Below are positions 55,564 through 64,000 of a DNA stretch of 64,000 bases, piece after piece. Position 1 is the first letter of the stretch, and each line of letters opens with the position of its first letter. The stretch is from Oscillatoriales cyanobacterium (GTDB taxonomy: Bacteria > Cyanobacteriota > Cyanobacteriia > CACIAM-69d). The DNA lies in NCBI GenBank assembly GCA_004292515.1, contig RDXB01000034.1:62001-126000 (forward strand), given 5' to 3'. A program made the translations under genes and the position numbers. Under the pieces are notes generated by a model. That model did no database searches, was not told the origin of the DNA, and was given only the letters and a program-made list of their open reading frames with translations.

Positions 55564-56349
55564 ATGACCTCGATTTGGACGACAACTTGTGCCGACACGC
55601 TCCTGGCGGCTCCGGCGGCTCTTTTGCCGAGCTGGCTCACACCCAACTGGTTTCCCAGCAGTCATTGGGTCATGGTGGGATTATTGTTGGGATTTGCGAT
55701 CATCCACAGCGGATTAGCCGCTCTGCGAATTCGTGGAGAAGCCGCGATCGGAGCGCGGGCCTACCGGGTGCTATTTGCCCTAGCAAGCTTACCGGCAGCC
55801 GGTATCTTGCTCATTTACTTCTTCAATCACCGCTATGACGGAGTTCAATTGTGGATGATTCAAGACCAAACTTGGGTACAACCCACAGTTTGGGTATTGT
55901 CAGCCATTTCCTTTTTGTTTTTGTACCCCGCAACGTTTAATCTGTTAGAAGTTGCTGCGATCGCCAAGCCCCAAGTCCATCTCTACGAAACAGGCATTGT
56001 GCGCGTGACGCGCCACCCTCAGGCGATCGGGCAAATTATTTGGTGTGTGGGTCATGCGCTCTGGCTAGGAACCAGTTTCATGATCGTGACTTGTGTAGGC
56101 TTAATTGCTCATCATCTGTTTGCAATCTGGCATGGCGATCGACGCTTACATCAGCGCTATGGTGATGCGTTTTTGAAAGCAAAGGCTCGAACGTCCATCA
56201 TGCCGTTTCGAGCTGTTTTGGATGGACGACAAACCCTTCAGTTTTCGGAGTTTCTGCGCCCTGCCTATGTGGGAGTAACAGCCTTCGTTATAGGATTCTG
56301 GTGGGCACACCCAGCACTCATTCGTTTGACTGCTAGCATAAGCTGGTAG
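55564..56349 (+). CDS. NnrU / zeta-carotene isomerase (Z-ISO)-like membrane protein
   Basis: This 261-residue protein (from ATG 55564) has about six membrane helices. Family motifs are MVGLLLGFAIIHSGLAALR, then YRVLFALASLPAAGILLIYF, then GIVRVTRHPQAIGQIIWCVG and LIAHHLFAIWHGDRRLHQRY. Plant Z-ISO is a haem b enzyme that isomerises the 15-cis bond of zeta-carotene; the conserved His residues here are candidate haem ligands. NnrU relatives in other bacteria have other roles, so the carotenoid role is inference. It is divergent from rbcR. Confidence 0.82.
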   Translation: MTSIWTTTCADTLLAAPAALLPSWLTPNWFPSSHWVMVGLLLGFAIIHSGLAALRIRGEAAIGARAYRVLFALASLPAAGILLIYFFNHRYDGVQLWMIQDQTWVQPTVWVLSAISFLFLYPATFNLLEVAAIAKPQVHLYETGIVRVTRHPQAIGQIIWCVGHALWLGTSFMIVTCVGLIAHHLFAIWHGDRRLHQRYGDAFLKAKARTSIMPFRAVLDGRQTLQFSEFLRPAYVGVTAFVIGFWWAHPALIRLTASISW

Positions 56350-56419
56350 CCAGTAATTGAGGCAACCTAATCAATCGGTTTCAAGCCTTAAAGCCTGTCA
56401 GCAATTAGTCTGAAATCCT

Positions 56420-56540
56420 GATTTCACCGTGCCGAGATCGCGGGCAATAAAGGGCTTAAGCCCCTTGTTACGACAATCGAGGCACGGAAAATCAATGATT
56501 TCAGACTCATTCCGGGAAACGACGATACCCCCTAGAATCT
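56420..56540 (+). repeat. Family 2 dispersed repeat, uninterrupted copy
   Basis: It begins CCTGATTTCACCGTGCCGAG and has a decayed palindrome AAAGGGCTTAAGCCCCTTGT. It continues TACGACAATCGAGGCACGG and ends GATTTCAGACTCATTCCGGG + AAACGACGATACC. It preserves the target site occupied by the small insert in the 33.5-kb copy. It is followed by a run of TGTTAATCACGCCA-type duplications (about 56600-56660). Confidence 0.85.
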
Positions 56541-56866
56541 AGGTTTCTATGGGTTCTTGATCGATTTTGACCTTCTCAAGGATCAGCCGAGACTGACGAC
56601 CTGTTAATCACGCCACCTGTTAATCACGCCATCTATTGATCACATGACCTGTTAATCACATGATGGGTCATAGGCTGATGGCTAAACTATCTCGATGTGA
56701 TGACTTGTGGCAGAAGCATCGGAATTTCTTCGACTGGTCATTTTTTCAAACCTGACTTTCTCATTTTTTCAAACTCACATCTTTCAGAAAGTTTTCTGGA
56801 ATCATTCGGGTAGCTTTCAAATTTTTCCAAACCATTTCCCCATTAATTCCAAATCAATTCCAGACA

Positions 56867-57220
56867 ATGATGTTACATACCGTCAGTGATTTGAACTTTA
56901 CCCATGAAGTGCTGAATACACCAGGCTTGGTTTTAGTTAATTTCTGGGCTCCTTGGTGCGGATTGTGTTACTTAATCGATCCCCTACTCAATAAGCTACG
57001 ATCGGACTGGGGAGATGCCGTCAAAGTGGTGAGCGTGAATGCCGATAGCAACCTCAAATTAGCCACGCACTACCGACTGACCATGCTGCCAACGGTGATT
57101 TTGTTTCAGAATGGTCAGCCCATTTTTCGGCTCGATCGCTTTGAAGGCAAAGAAGAGTTTTTGCGCCATTTGAATCGCGAGGTTGATCGCGTTGCCCTGT
57201 CGCGATCGATGGCTCCCTAG
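56867..57220 (+). CDS. trxC: Thioredoxin-like protein with atypical WCGLC site
   Basis: This 117-residue thioredoxin fold has its active site in NFWAPWCGLCYLIDPLL: Leu replaces the usual Pro of WCGPC. The cis-proline loop is normal (LTMLPTVILFQNGQPIF). I recall a cyanobacteria-specific TrxC group with WCGLC, which fits. The substitution should alter redox potential and partner choice. It starts with a double ATG at 56867. pyrD follows about 60 bp downstream on the same strand. Confidence 0.85.
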   Translation: MMLHTVSDLNFTHEVLNTPGLVLVNFWAPWCGLCYLIDPLLNKLRSDWGDAVKVVSVNADSNLKLATHYRLTMLPTVILFQNGQPIFRLDRFEGKEEFLRHLNREVDRVALSRSMAP

Positions 57221-57279
57221 ACTTGCGCGATCGAGGAGCCGTCTGCTTTGCTGTTGGCTGGTAAACGAACAAGCTGCCC

Positions 57280-58428
57280 ATGGATGCATATCGGCTGATT
57301 CGACCGCTCCTGTTTTCGTCGATCGCTCCCGAGCCGGAGCGGGCCCACCAGCAAGCGATGGGCCTGTTGCAAGCTGTGGGTCGGCTGCGGCGCACGGCCC
57401 CCGGGCGATCGATTCTGAGCAACCTGCGCCAGTGGTTTGCCGCCGATGATCCCCGCTTCAGCCAAACCCTGTGGGGGCTGACGTTCGCCAATCCGATCGG
57501 GTTGGCGGCCGGGTTTGATAAGGATGGCGTTGCGGCCAGGGCTTGGGAGGTCTTGGGTTTTGGGTTTGCCGAGCTAGGAACTGTCACCCTGCACCCACAA
57601 CCGGGCAATCCTCAGCCACGCCTGTTTCGGTTGATTCCCGACGAGGCGGTGCTGAATCGGATGGGCTTTAACAATCGTGGAGCCAAAGCCCTGGCCGATC
57701 GCCTCCAAGCGGCCCGCCAGTCCGAGACCGAGCAATTGGGCGTACCGATCGGGGCCAACTTGGGTAAATCCAAAATCACAGAACTGGACGATGCGGCCGA
57801 AGATTATTTGGGCAGCTTCCGGTTACTCAAGCCTTGGGCTGACTACTTTGTGGTGAACGTGTCGTCGCCCAACACGCCGGGATTGCGATCGCTCCAGGAT
57901 GCCGATCGCCTCAGCGAAATTCTCGATCGGCTGCAACAGGAGAACCAAGGCGCAAAGCCCCTGTTGGTGAAAATCGCACCCGACCTGGAATGGAAGGCGA
58001 TCGACGACGCGATCGAGCTAGCCCAGCGCTACCAACTGGCTGGACTGATCGCCACCAACACCACCATCCGCCGCGACGGGCTGCAAACCCAAACGCTCGC
58101 CCAAACCGGCAACCCCGTGGCCAACGAGGCCGGCGGCATCAGCGGCAAACCGGTGCGCGCGCGATCAACCGAAATCATTCGCCACATCTACCGCCAAACC
58201 CAAGGAAAGCTGCCGATCGTTGGTGTGGGGGGCATTTTCAGCGCCGACGATGCTTGGGAAAAAATCGCGGCGGGGGCCAGCTTGGTGCAGGTATACACCG
58301 GTTTTGTCTATGAAGGCCCTTGGTTACCCCAACGCATCGCCCGTGGTTTGGGCGATCGCCTCACGGCCCGGGGCTTCAGCTCGATTGCGGAAGCCGTCGG
58401 TTGCGATCACGCCTCCTCCAGCCCTTAA
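57280..58428 (+). CDS. pyrD: Dihydroorotate dehydrogenase (quinone), class 2
   Basis: This flavoenzyme oxidises dihydroorotate to orotate in pyrimidine synthesis, passing electrons to quinone. Visible motifs are ANPIGLAAGFDKDGVAARAW, MGFNNRGA, GANLGKSKITEL, VNVSSPNTPGLRSLQ (with the catalytic Ser region of class 2), VKIAPDL, GISGKPVRARS and VGVGGIFSADDAWEKI. The N-terminal extension that forms the quinone tunnel is present. At 382 residues it is full length. It lies between the WCGLC thioredoxin and the broken amine oxidase. Confidence 0.97.
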   Translation: MDAYRLIRPLLFSSIAPEPERAHQQAMGLLQAVGRLRRTAPGRSILSNLRQWFAADDPRFSQTLWGLTFANPIGLAAGFDKDGVAARAWEVLGFGFAELGTVTLHPQPGNPQPRLFRLIPDEAVLNRMGFNNRGAKALADRLQAARQSETEQLGVPIGANLGKSKITELDDAAEDYLGSFRLLKPWADYFVVNVSSPNTPGLRSLQDADRLSEILDRLQQENQGAKPLLVKIAPDLEWKAIDDAIELAQRYQLAGLIATNTTIRRDGLQTQTLAQTGNPVANEAGGISGKPVRARSTEIIRHIYRQTQGKLPIVGVGGIFSADDAWEKIAAGASLVQVYTGFVYEGPWLPQRIARGLGDRLTARGFSSIAEAVGCDHASSSP

Positions 58429-58442
58429 ATCCTGATCAAGCC

Positions 58443-59894
58443 TTGAAACGCCATCAATTTCTACGATTCATGCTGAGTGGTCTGGGTGGCGCGGGCCTGT
58501 GGGGTTGTGGTCAGCACGCTTGGCTGGCGCTTGATGCATCCCGTTCCCAACCCATGTCTGCGAGCCGTTCTCCCAACCAACCCACCCCAACCCAAACCCG
58601 TGCATCCCAAAGGGTGGTGGTGATTGGGGCCGGGATTGCCGGGTTGGCCGCCGCCCGCCAACTGCGCCTCCAGGGATGGGAGGTGGTGGTGCTGGAAGGG
58701 CGCGATCGCGTGGGTGGACGGCTCTGGTCCCTGCGGCCACCCGACCTGAAAGGCATGGCCCTGGACTTGGGAGCCAGTTGGATTCACGGGGTGCAGGACA
58801 ACCCGATCGCCGCCTTGGCCCAGCAATGGCAAATCCCCACCGTCACCACCGACTTGGACAACTCGCGGCTCTATGACTGGGATGGCCGATCGGTCAGCGA
58901 TCCGCAAGTCGATCGCCTAGAAGGGGTCATGGAGCGGTTATTGGCGCAACAAAACCAGTTACGCAAAGGCCGCAAAGCCGATCGCCCCCTGCTCGATGAC
59001 CTCCAAAGCCTTGTTGAACAGGCCAAACTAGATAGCTCAGATCAGCGGATTGTCTAGAACTTGCTCAAGGGGGCGATCGAGCATGAGTATGGCGGGGCAA
59101 TGGCGGATTTATCTGGCAACACCTGGGACATGGGTGGCGGTTTTGAGGGCAACGATGTGCTGTTTCCCAGCGGCTACGACTCGATCGCCCGCCGGTTGTC
59201 CACAGGGCTGGAACTGCACCTGAATCAAGTGGTGCAGCGGATTGAGTATGGCGATCGCGGCGTGCAGGTCATCACCGATCGCCAGGAATGGGCCGGCATC
59301 GCGGCGATCGTCACCCTCCCGATCGGCGTACTTCAATCGGGCCGCGTCACCTTTTCGCCCCCGCTGCCCCAACCCCACCAAACCGCCATCAGCCGCCTTG
59401 GAATGGGCATCCTCAACAAAACCTATCTGGAATTTCCCCGCGCCTTCTGGCCCTCCGATCCCGACTGGATCGGCTATGCCGCCCAGCAGCCTGGTCAATG
59501 GAGCGAGTGGGTGAATATGCAGCGTGCTATCCAACGGCCGATTTTGTTGGGGTTCAACGCCGGGCGATCGGGTTTGGCGCTAGAAGCAGCTAGCGATGAC
59601 CAAACGGTGGCCGAGGCGCTGGCGGTGCTCCGGCGGATGTTTGGCAAGACAGTGCCAGACCCCACGGCCGCTTGGGTGACCCGCTGGGGGCGCGATCCCT
59701 TTGCGGGCGGCTCCTATTCCTTTCTGCGGGTGGGGGCAACTCCAGCCGATCGCAGCCAACTAGCTAAACCGGTGGGCGATCGGCTCTTTTTTGCGGGCGA
59801 AGCCACCTCTCGCCGGTATGCAGCCACCGTCCATGGGGCCTATCAATCGGGCCAGCACGCGGCCGATCGGGTAATCGCAACCCATGACCTATAA
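58443..59894 (+). pseudogene. FAD-dependent amine oxidase interrupted by one in-frame amber codon
   Basis: Two track ORFs (58320-59057 and 59061-59894) are in the same frame and separated only by TAG at 59055-59057. Together they make one flavin amine oxidase of about 480 residues. They contain an N-terminal signal ending in a possible lipobox (FMLSGLGGAGLWGC), the FAD motif RVVVIGAGIAGLAAARQLRL, then GRDRVGGRLWSL and GASWIHGV, and after the stop GAIEHEYGG, ITLP-like IVTLPIGVL and DRLFFAGEATSRRYAAT. Both halves keep normal composition. The stop could be a recent nonsense mutation (CAG to TAG is one base), a sequencing error, or readthrough. The start is TTG 58443 or ATG 58470. Confidence 0.85.
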
Positions 59895-59918
59895 CCATCT
59901 GGCTGTCCAATGGGTCAT

Positions 59919-60099
59919 TCAATAGACTTCTTGCGCGAATTAGCTAACAGCCCTCATCCCCCAACCCCTGCTCCTAAAGAGAGCGAAGGGGAGCCAGAAA
60001 TAGGGAGTGACGGCGATTTCATTGTTAGTGGTCAAGTCCCTCTCCCAAGTCGGGCGAGGGATTTAGGGTGAGGGTTTTGATTGATGCAAGAGGTCTAAT
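59919..60099. mobile_element. MITE-like repeat (about 180 bp) after the amine oxidase
   Basis: The termini TCAATAGACTTCTTGCGCGA and TTGATGCAAGAGGTCTAATG are imperfect inverted repeats. The interior has AACAGCCCTCATCCCCCAAC + CCCTGCTCC and GGCGAGGGATTTAGGGTGAG. Part of the interior recurs inverted near 35327-35370. It is non-coding; similar repeats are common in cyanobacteria. Confidence 0.75.
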
Positions 60100-60159
60100 G
60101 GGTTGCCCAATGGGTTGTCCAATGAGCAGCAGTTGGCGCGATCGCCCCATTGCGATAGA

Positions 60160-60413
60160 CTAGGACGGCGATACAACCCAGTGTCAGCCGCCTTGGCGAG
60201 CCAGCACTGCCGGGCAACCGGAAACGCTTGGGAACAATCAGGCTTAACGTCCAGCGCATGCACCCACGTCAGCGCTGTGGCGATCCCCAGTTGAACCCAC
60301 CCCCAACAGACTTTCGTTAGCATTTCGGAACTCTGGAGGACACCTTCGCCCCGCGTGCAAGGGCAAGGCCAATTGGAGCGTTGTGAGTCGGTACCAGTGA
60401 ACCGGCTTTTTTT
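60160..60413 (+). ncRNA. Candidate small RNA or leader ending at an intrinsic terminator
   Basis: A terminator at 60387-60413 lies more than 200 bp before rimP and more than 490 bp after the amine oxidase, with no ORF in between. A promoter-like TTGGCG...ATAGACT pair near 60132-60160 could start a transcript of about 250 nt. I do not recognise tmRNA, RNase P, SRP, 6S or riboswitch motifs in it. An attenuated rimP-nusA leader is the alternative. Confidence 0.35.
60387..60413 (+). terminator. Rho-independent terminator upstream of rimP
   Basis: GTCGGT pairs with ACCGGC over an ACCAGTGA loop, directly followed by seven T residues. Confidence 0.85.
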
Positions 60414-60622
60414 ATGGCCCGATCGCGGGCACGCTCTGAAATTATGGCCGGCGCTAGGTGCGATCGCTCCCCTCTCATCCAAGCCACGAGCTGCCGCACA
60501 GCAAGCCGTTAACCATTGGGTGGTCAACCGCCCGGTTGTGGCGCGTTTTGTGGAATGCACCGTTGCCCACCGAGACCGATCGCTGCGTCGGTGCTTGCTC
60601 GATCGTTTTACAGTCTGGTTTC

Positions 60623-61090
60623 ATGGCCCATCCCGCAATTCCTCGCATTCTGGAACTCGCCACCCCGATCGCAACCGATTTGGGGTTAGCGCTGGTGGGG
60701 GCAACGTTCCACACCAACGAAAGTCCCCCCGTCCTGCGGCTTGAGCTGCGCAATCCCAGTGGTGATACCAGCCTGGATGATTGCGAGCGAGTGAGCCGCG
60801 CCCTCGAACCCGTTCTCGACGAAGCAGACGTGCTGCCCGGAGCCTACGTGCTGGAAGTTTCCAGCCCTGGCTTGTCGGAATTTTTGGAAACCGATCGGGA
60901 ATTTACCTCCTTCAAGGGGTTTGAAGTCAGCGTCACCACCCGAGAGCCACACAAGGGCAAGACCCTCTGGACTGGTAGCCTGATCGGTCGCGACGACACC
61001 ACCGTGCGCATCAATCAAAAAGGTCGGGCGATCGCCATTCCCCGCGACCTTGTAGCCCAAGTTCGCCTAGCCGACAGCCTGCAAGAATAG
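60623..61090 (+). CDS. rimP: Ribosome maturation factor RimP
   Basis: From ATG 60623 (MAHPAIPRILELATPIATDL) the protein is 155 residues, the normal RimP length. The track's start 55 codons upstream adds unrelated sequence. Motifs are RLELRNPSGDTSLDDCERVS + RALEPVLDE, YVLEVSSPGLSEFLETDREF and GRAIAIPRDLVAQVRLA. RimP helps assemble the 30S subunit. It begins the rimP-nusA-ylxR-infB cluster. Confidence 0.95.
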   Translation: MAHPAIPRILELATPIATDLGLALVGATFHTNESPPVLRLELRNPSGDTSLDDCERVSRALEPVLDEADVLPGAYVLEVSSPGLSEFLETDREFTSFKGFEVSVTTREPHKGKTLWTGSLIGRDDTTVRINQKGRAIAIPRDLVAQVRLADSLQE

Positions 61091-61314
61091 CGGCCACACT
61101 GCGGCGATCGACGATCACATAGTCCTCATTGCCCAGCCCCAGAACCGTAATCGCCAGGGGATCTGCTCCACTCGCTCGGTTGAGTTGCCTAGTCGATCGC
61201 CCACCCGATCATCCAGCCACCCCAGCCCTCGCATCCAGACCCTAGGGACGACCGATCGCCCCGAATCGTCACCCCCCACCCCCTTTACCCTTCACCACTC
61301 AGGAGCGCCCTCTC

Positions 61315-62817
61315 ATGTCCATGGTTCGCCTCACCGGTCTGCAAGGCATGATCGACGGCATCAGCCGCGAACGTAACCTCCCCAAAACCGCCGTCGAAGC
61401 GGCCCTGCGCGAAGCTTTGCTTAAGGGCTACGAGCGCTATCGCCGCACCCAGAGCCTCGACGGTCGCAATATTTTCGATGAAACCTACTTCGATAACTTT
61501 GAAGTCGAGCTTGACACCGACGAAGAAGGCTTCCGCGTTCTCGCCACCAAGAGCATCGTTGAAGAGGTTGACAGCCCCGACCACGAAATTGCCCTGATCG
61601 ACGTGCAGGAAGTGGCCGCCGAAGCCCAACTAGGCGACACGGTGATTTTGGATGTCACGCCCGATCGCGACGACTTTGGGCGGATGGCCGCCATCCAAAC
61701 CAAACAGGTCTTGGCCCAAAAGCTCCGAGATCAACAACGCAAGCTGATCCAAGAAGAATTCCAAGAGCTGGAAAGCACCGTGCTCCAAGGGCGGATCCTG
61801 CGTTTCGAGCGCCAATCGGTGATCGTGGCCGTCACCAGCGGCTACAGCCAGCCAGAAGTGGAAGCCGAGTTGCCCAAGCGCGAGCAACTCCCCAACGACA
61901 CCTACCGAGCAAACGGCCCGCTCAAGGTCTACCTGAAGAAGGTGTGTGAAGGCTCCCAGCGCGGGCCGCAACTGCTGGTGTCGCGGGCTGATGCAGGCTT
62001 GGTCGTGTACCTGTTTGCCAACGAAGTGCCGGAGATTGAAGACGACATCGTACGGATCGTGGCCGTGGCCCGGGAAGCCAATCCGCCGTCGCGTCACGTG
62101 GGCCCACGCACCAAAATTGCCGTAGATACGGTGGAACGTGATGTAGATCCCGTGGGGGCTTGCATTGGGGCGCGGGGATCGCGGATTCAGGTGGTGGTGA
62201 ACGAACTGCGCGGCGAAAAAATCGATGTGATTCGCTGGTCGCCCGACCCAGCTACCTACATTGCCAATGCTCTGAGTCCGGCGCGGGTTGTGGAAGTGCG
62301 GCTGATGAACCCGGAAGAACGCCAAGCCCATGTGCTGGTGGGTGAAGATCAATTGAGCTTGGCGATCGGCAAGGAAGGCCAAAATGTGCGCTTGGCAGCC
62401 CGTCTAACCGGCTGGAAGATCGACATTCGCGATGTGGCGAAATACGATCGTGATCGTGAGGATGAGGATATGTCGGCTTACTTAGCCGATCGCGCTGAGT
62501 CCTTGGCCCAAGCTGCTGCCCTAGCTGCCGAAGCCAGTGAGTTCGAGGGCGACGACATTGACGACATGAACGATGACATCGACATTGATGCCAATGCCAA
62601 TGAAGTTGATCAGGTTGATCAGGAGTCGTTTGCAGATGATTACGATCATGCGACGGCCGCAGCCGACGACGAGACGGACACCACCGACGAGGCGATCGCA
62701 GCCGATGAGGACGACGACGAGCCTCCCTCAGCCATCAATGAGGAAGATGAAGCCGATGAGTCGCCCCTTGCGGAACCGATCGAAGCCGATTCTGATCTTG
62801 ACCAGGAGGAGGACTAA
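61315..62817 (+). CDS. nusA: Transcription termination/antitermination factor NusA
   Basis: The protein has 500 residues. The N-terminal domain contacts RNA polymerase (GISRERNLPKTAVEAALREA). An S1 domain follows, then tandem KH domains (VDPVGACIGARGSRIQVVVN and LAIGKEGQNVRLAARLTGWK). The last 90 residues form a strongly acidic tail (DDIDDMNDDIDIDAN, DEDDDEPPSAINEEDEADE) in place of the C-terminal repeats of E. coli NusA. Two ATGs (MSM) lie close together. ylxR follows with a 6-bp gap. Confidence 0.97.
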   Translation: MSMVRLTGLQGMIDGISRERNLPKTAVEAALREALLKGYERYRRTQSLDGRNIFDETYFDNFEVELDTDEEGFRVLATKSIVEEVDSPDHEIALIDVQEVAAEAQLGDTVILDVTPDRDDFGRMAAIQTKQVLAQKLRDQQRKLIQEEFQELESTVLQGRILRFERQSVIVAVTSGYSQPEVEAELPKREQLPNDTYRANGPLKVYLKKVCEGSQRGPQLLVSRADAGLVVYLFANEVPEIEDDIVRIVAVAREANPPSRHVGPRTKIAVDTVERDVDPVGACIGARGSRIQVVVNELRGEKIDVIRWSPDPATYIANALSPARVVEVRLMNPEERQAHVLVGEDQLSLAIGKEGQNVRLAARLTGWKIDIRDVAKYDRDREDEDMSAYLADRAESLAQAAALAAEASEFEGDDIDDMNDDIDIDANANEVDQVDQESFADDYDHATAAADDETDTTDEAIAADEDDDEPPSAINEEDEADESPLAEPIEADSDLDQEED

Positions 62818-62823
62818 GCCCGC

Positions 62824-63132
62824 TTGCCGCCTAACTATCGTCGCTGTCTGATTTGTCGGCGCACGGCCCATCGTTCAGAGTTTTGGCGGATTGTGCGACT
62901 CGCCAACTCTGGACAAGTCCAACTCAATCACGGTATGGGGCGCTCAGCTTACCTTTGCCCCTGCACCGATTGCTTACGGGCCGCTCAACGCAAGGATCGC
63001 ATCGGTCGATCGCTCAAAATTGCCGTATCTGACTCGGTTTACGCGCAGTTATGGCAACGGATTGCCCCACCCACCGATTCCCAGGGAAATCCCAACACCA
63101 CCGGATCGAACCGCCCCCATCGCGAGTCATAA
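62824..63132 (+). CDS. ylxR: YlxR-family RNA-binding protein
   Basis: This 102-residue protein (TTG start) lies between nusA and infB, the usual place. The signature is NYRRCLICRRTAHRSEFWRI, then GRSAYLCPCTDCLRAAQRKD, with RSLK following. The Cys pairs are conserved, and the fold binds RNA. The TTG is the only start near the nusA stop; a short acidic-to-polar tail follows residue 85. Confidence 0.9.
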   Translation: MPPNYRRCLICRRTAHRSEFWRIVRLANSGQVQLNHGMGRSAYLCPCTDCLRAAQRKDRIGRSLKIAVSDSVYAQLWQRIAPPTDSQGNPNTTGSNRPHRES

Positions 63133-63212
63133 TGGACAAGACGGCTCGATCGAAATGTTTCAAATGACGGTGGGCTATGATGTCGTGACGCAATAGGATT
63201 CGAGGAAACTGG

Positions 63213-64000
63213 ATGAGTACAGGCCGCGTGAGAATTTACGATTTAGCGAGAGAACTACACCTGGAAAATCGCGAGATTTTAACAATCTGCGAGCAACTAA
63301 ACATTCCCTTCAAAAGCCACAGCAGCACCATCACCGAACCCGAGGCCGCCCAAATTCGCAGCGCGGCCCCTCAGCATTTTGCGAACCGACCTGTGCCCTC
63401 CAGCGCCCCTCTCTCCTCAGATTCAGCGGTGAATTCAGCTCCTCCGACTCATCCTGACGCTTCCTCATCCGATTCCCCTTCTGAAGCCCTCGATCGCGCC
63501 CCTGCTATGCCGAAAAAGCAGCAAATTCTCGAAATCCGTAAGCCCAAATTGCGCCCCACCAATACCGAAACGACTGCCGCCGAACCCACGCCGCCGTCCA
63601 ATCGTCCGGCTCCCCCAAAATTGATCTCGCCCAAGCGTTCGGACAATGCAGCTCCCGCTCCAGCCGCAGCCGTTAGTGTTCCTTCCGACAGCCCCAGCGA
63701 TGGCAGCGGTAGCAGCGGCGATCGCCCCCCGGCACGCAGCAAAGCAGACAGCCCCGGCGATCGGCGCTTAAGCGAACCCGCTGCACCTCGTGAAAAGCGG
63801 CTCGAACCCAAAGCTGAACTCAAAGGAGCCCCGCTACGGCCCGCCGCAACCAGCAGCACCCCCGCCAGTGCGGCCAATTCCGCCACACCGCGCCCCATAA
63901 AGAAACCTGAGCTGGTGGGCCCACCGTCTCGCCCCGTCAAACCCGACCCGAAGACCGCCGATGGCAGCGGTGGCGGCGGCGGTCGTCCCAGTAATCCGAA
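63213..64000 (+). CDS. infB: Translation initiation factor IF-2, N-terminal part
   Basis: It begins MSTGRVRIYDLARELHLENR + EILTICEQLNIPFKSHSST, the IF2_N domain. A long Pro/Ala/Ser-rich linker follows, typical of cyanobacterial IF-2, with no GTPase motifs yet visible. The gene runs off the right edge after about 262 codons. It completes the rimP-nusA-ylxR-infB order. Confidence 0.96.
   Translation, partial: MSTGRVRIYDLARELHLENREILTICEQLNIPFKSHSSTITEPEAAQIRSAAPQHFANRPVPSSAPLSSDSAVNSAPPTHPDASSSDSPSEALDRAPAMPKKQQILEIRKPKLRPTNTETTAAEPTPPSNRPAPPKLISPKRSDNAAPAPAAAVSVPSDSPSDGSGSSGDRPPARSKADSPGDRRLSEPAAPREKRLEPKAELKGAPLRPAATSSTPASAANSATPRPIKKPELVGPPSRPVKPDPKTADGSGGGGGRPSNP

Noticed and set aside
60063-60560. 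165-aa minus-strand ORF upstream of rimP
   Set aside because: Covers a MITE end and the terminator; Cys/Ser/Arg-rich, no motif.

Overview
The window is a piece of a cyanobacterial chromosome. The 8-bp HIP1 palindrome (GCGATCGC) is scattered through genes and spacers. The photosynthetic gene set is cyanobacterial: psbX, ycf66, petM, cpcG, two S/U-type phycobilin lyases, an nblB-like HEAT protein, rbcR and an NnrU/Z-ISO-type protein. The rimP-nusA-ylxR-infB, minCDE and groEL2 loci fit too. Because phycobilisome genes are present, this is not a Prochlorococcus-type organism. I would not name a genus. No rRNA, tRNA, CRISPR array, transposase or prophage was seen.

Layout. 1-6.1 kb (minus strand): a partial, degenerate Hsp70/actin-fold protein translationally coupled (ATGA overlap) to a 1627-residue acidic protein with an N-terminal coiled coil and about 20 tryptophans spaced along a disordered tail. 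6.8-11.4 kb (plus): a Crp/Fnr regulator, MidA methyltransferase, BolA plus CGFS glutaredoxin, and small zinc-ribbon proteins including a 54-aa DUF2256 gene missed by the ORF track. 11.5-18 kb: a GT39 membrane glycosyltransferase, a repeat-rich gene-poor stretch, a zinc-ribbon/GUN4 fusion, then psbX-ycf66-TolB-like lipoprotein on the minus strand. 18-26 kb: yggT, an uninterrupted dnaE with no split intein, a putative glycosyltransferase and minCDE. 26-34 kb: a multi-PAS histidine kinase, DUF2227, cinA and trxA. 35-45 kb: a Tat/lipoprotein solute-binding protein, a conserved membrane protein, a TonB-like protein, cpcS, cpcG, groEL2 with a CIRCE operator, a papain-like amidase and a diheme cytochrome c. 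45-55 kb: MoxR, ribF, a metallo-hydrolase, surE, petM, nblB, cpcU and rbcR. 55.5-64 kb: NnrU/Z-ISO, a WCGLC thioredoxin, pyrD, an amine oxidase broken by one amber codon, then rimP-nusA-ylxR-infB (partial).

The spacers carry much of the unusual content. Several families of small non-coding repeats occur, some with terminal inverted repeats like MITEs. At 33.5 kb one element is nested in a second, which is nested in a third, and a related copy at 56.4 kb preserves the empty target site. More than ten spacers or gene ends carry short tandem arrays (10-18 bp units). Some of these run into genes: four tandem in-frame start codons in midA, the stop codon of cpcS, and the tail of minE.

The most original leads are the acidic Trp-motif protein with its Hsp70-like partner, the zinc-ribbon/GUN4 fusion, and the nested mobile repeats. 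All calls were made by reading the sequence; no database search was run.
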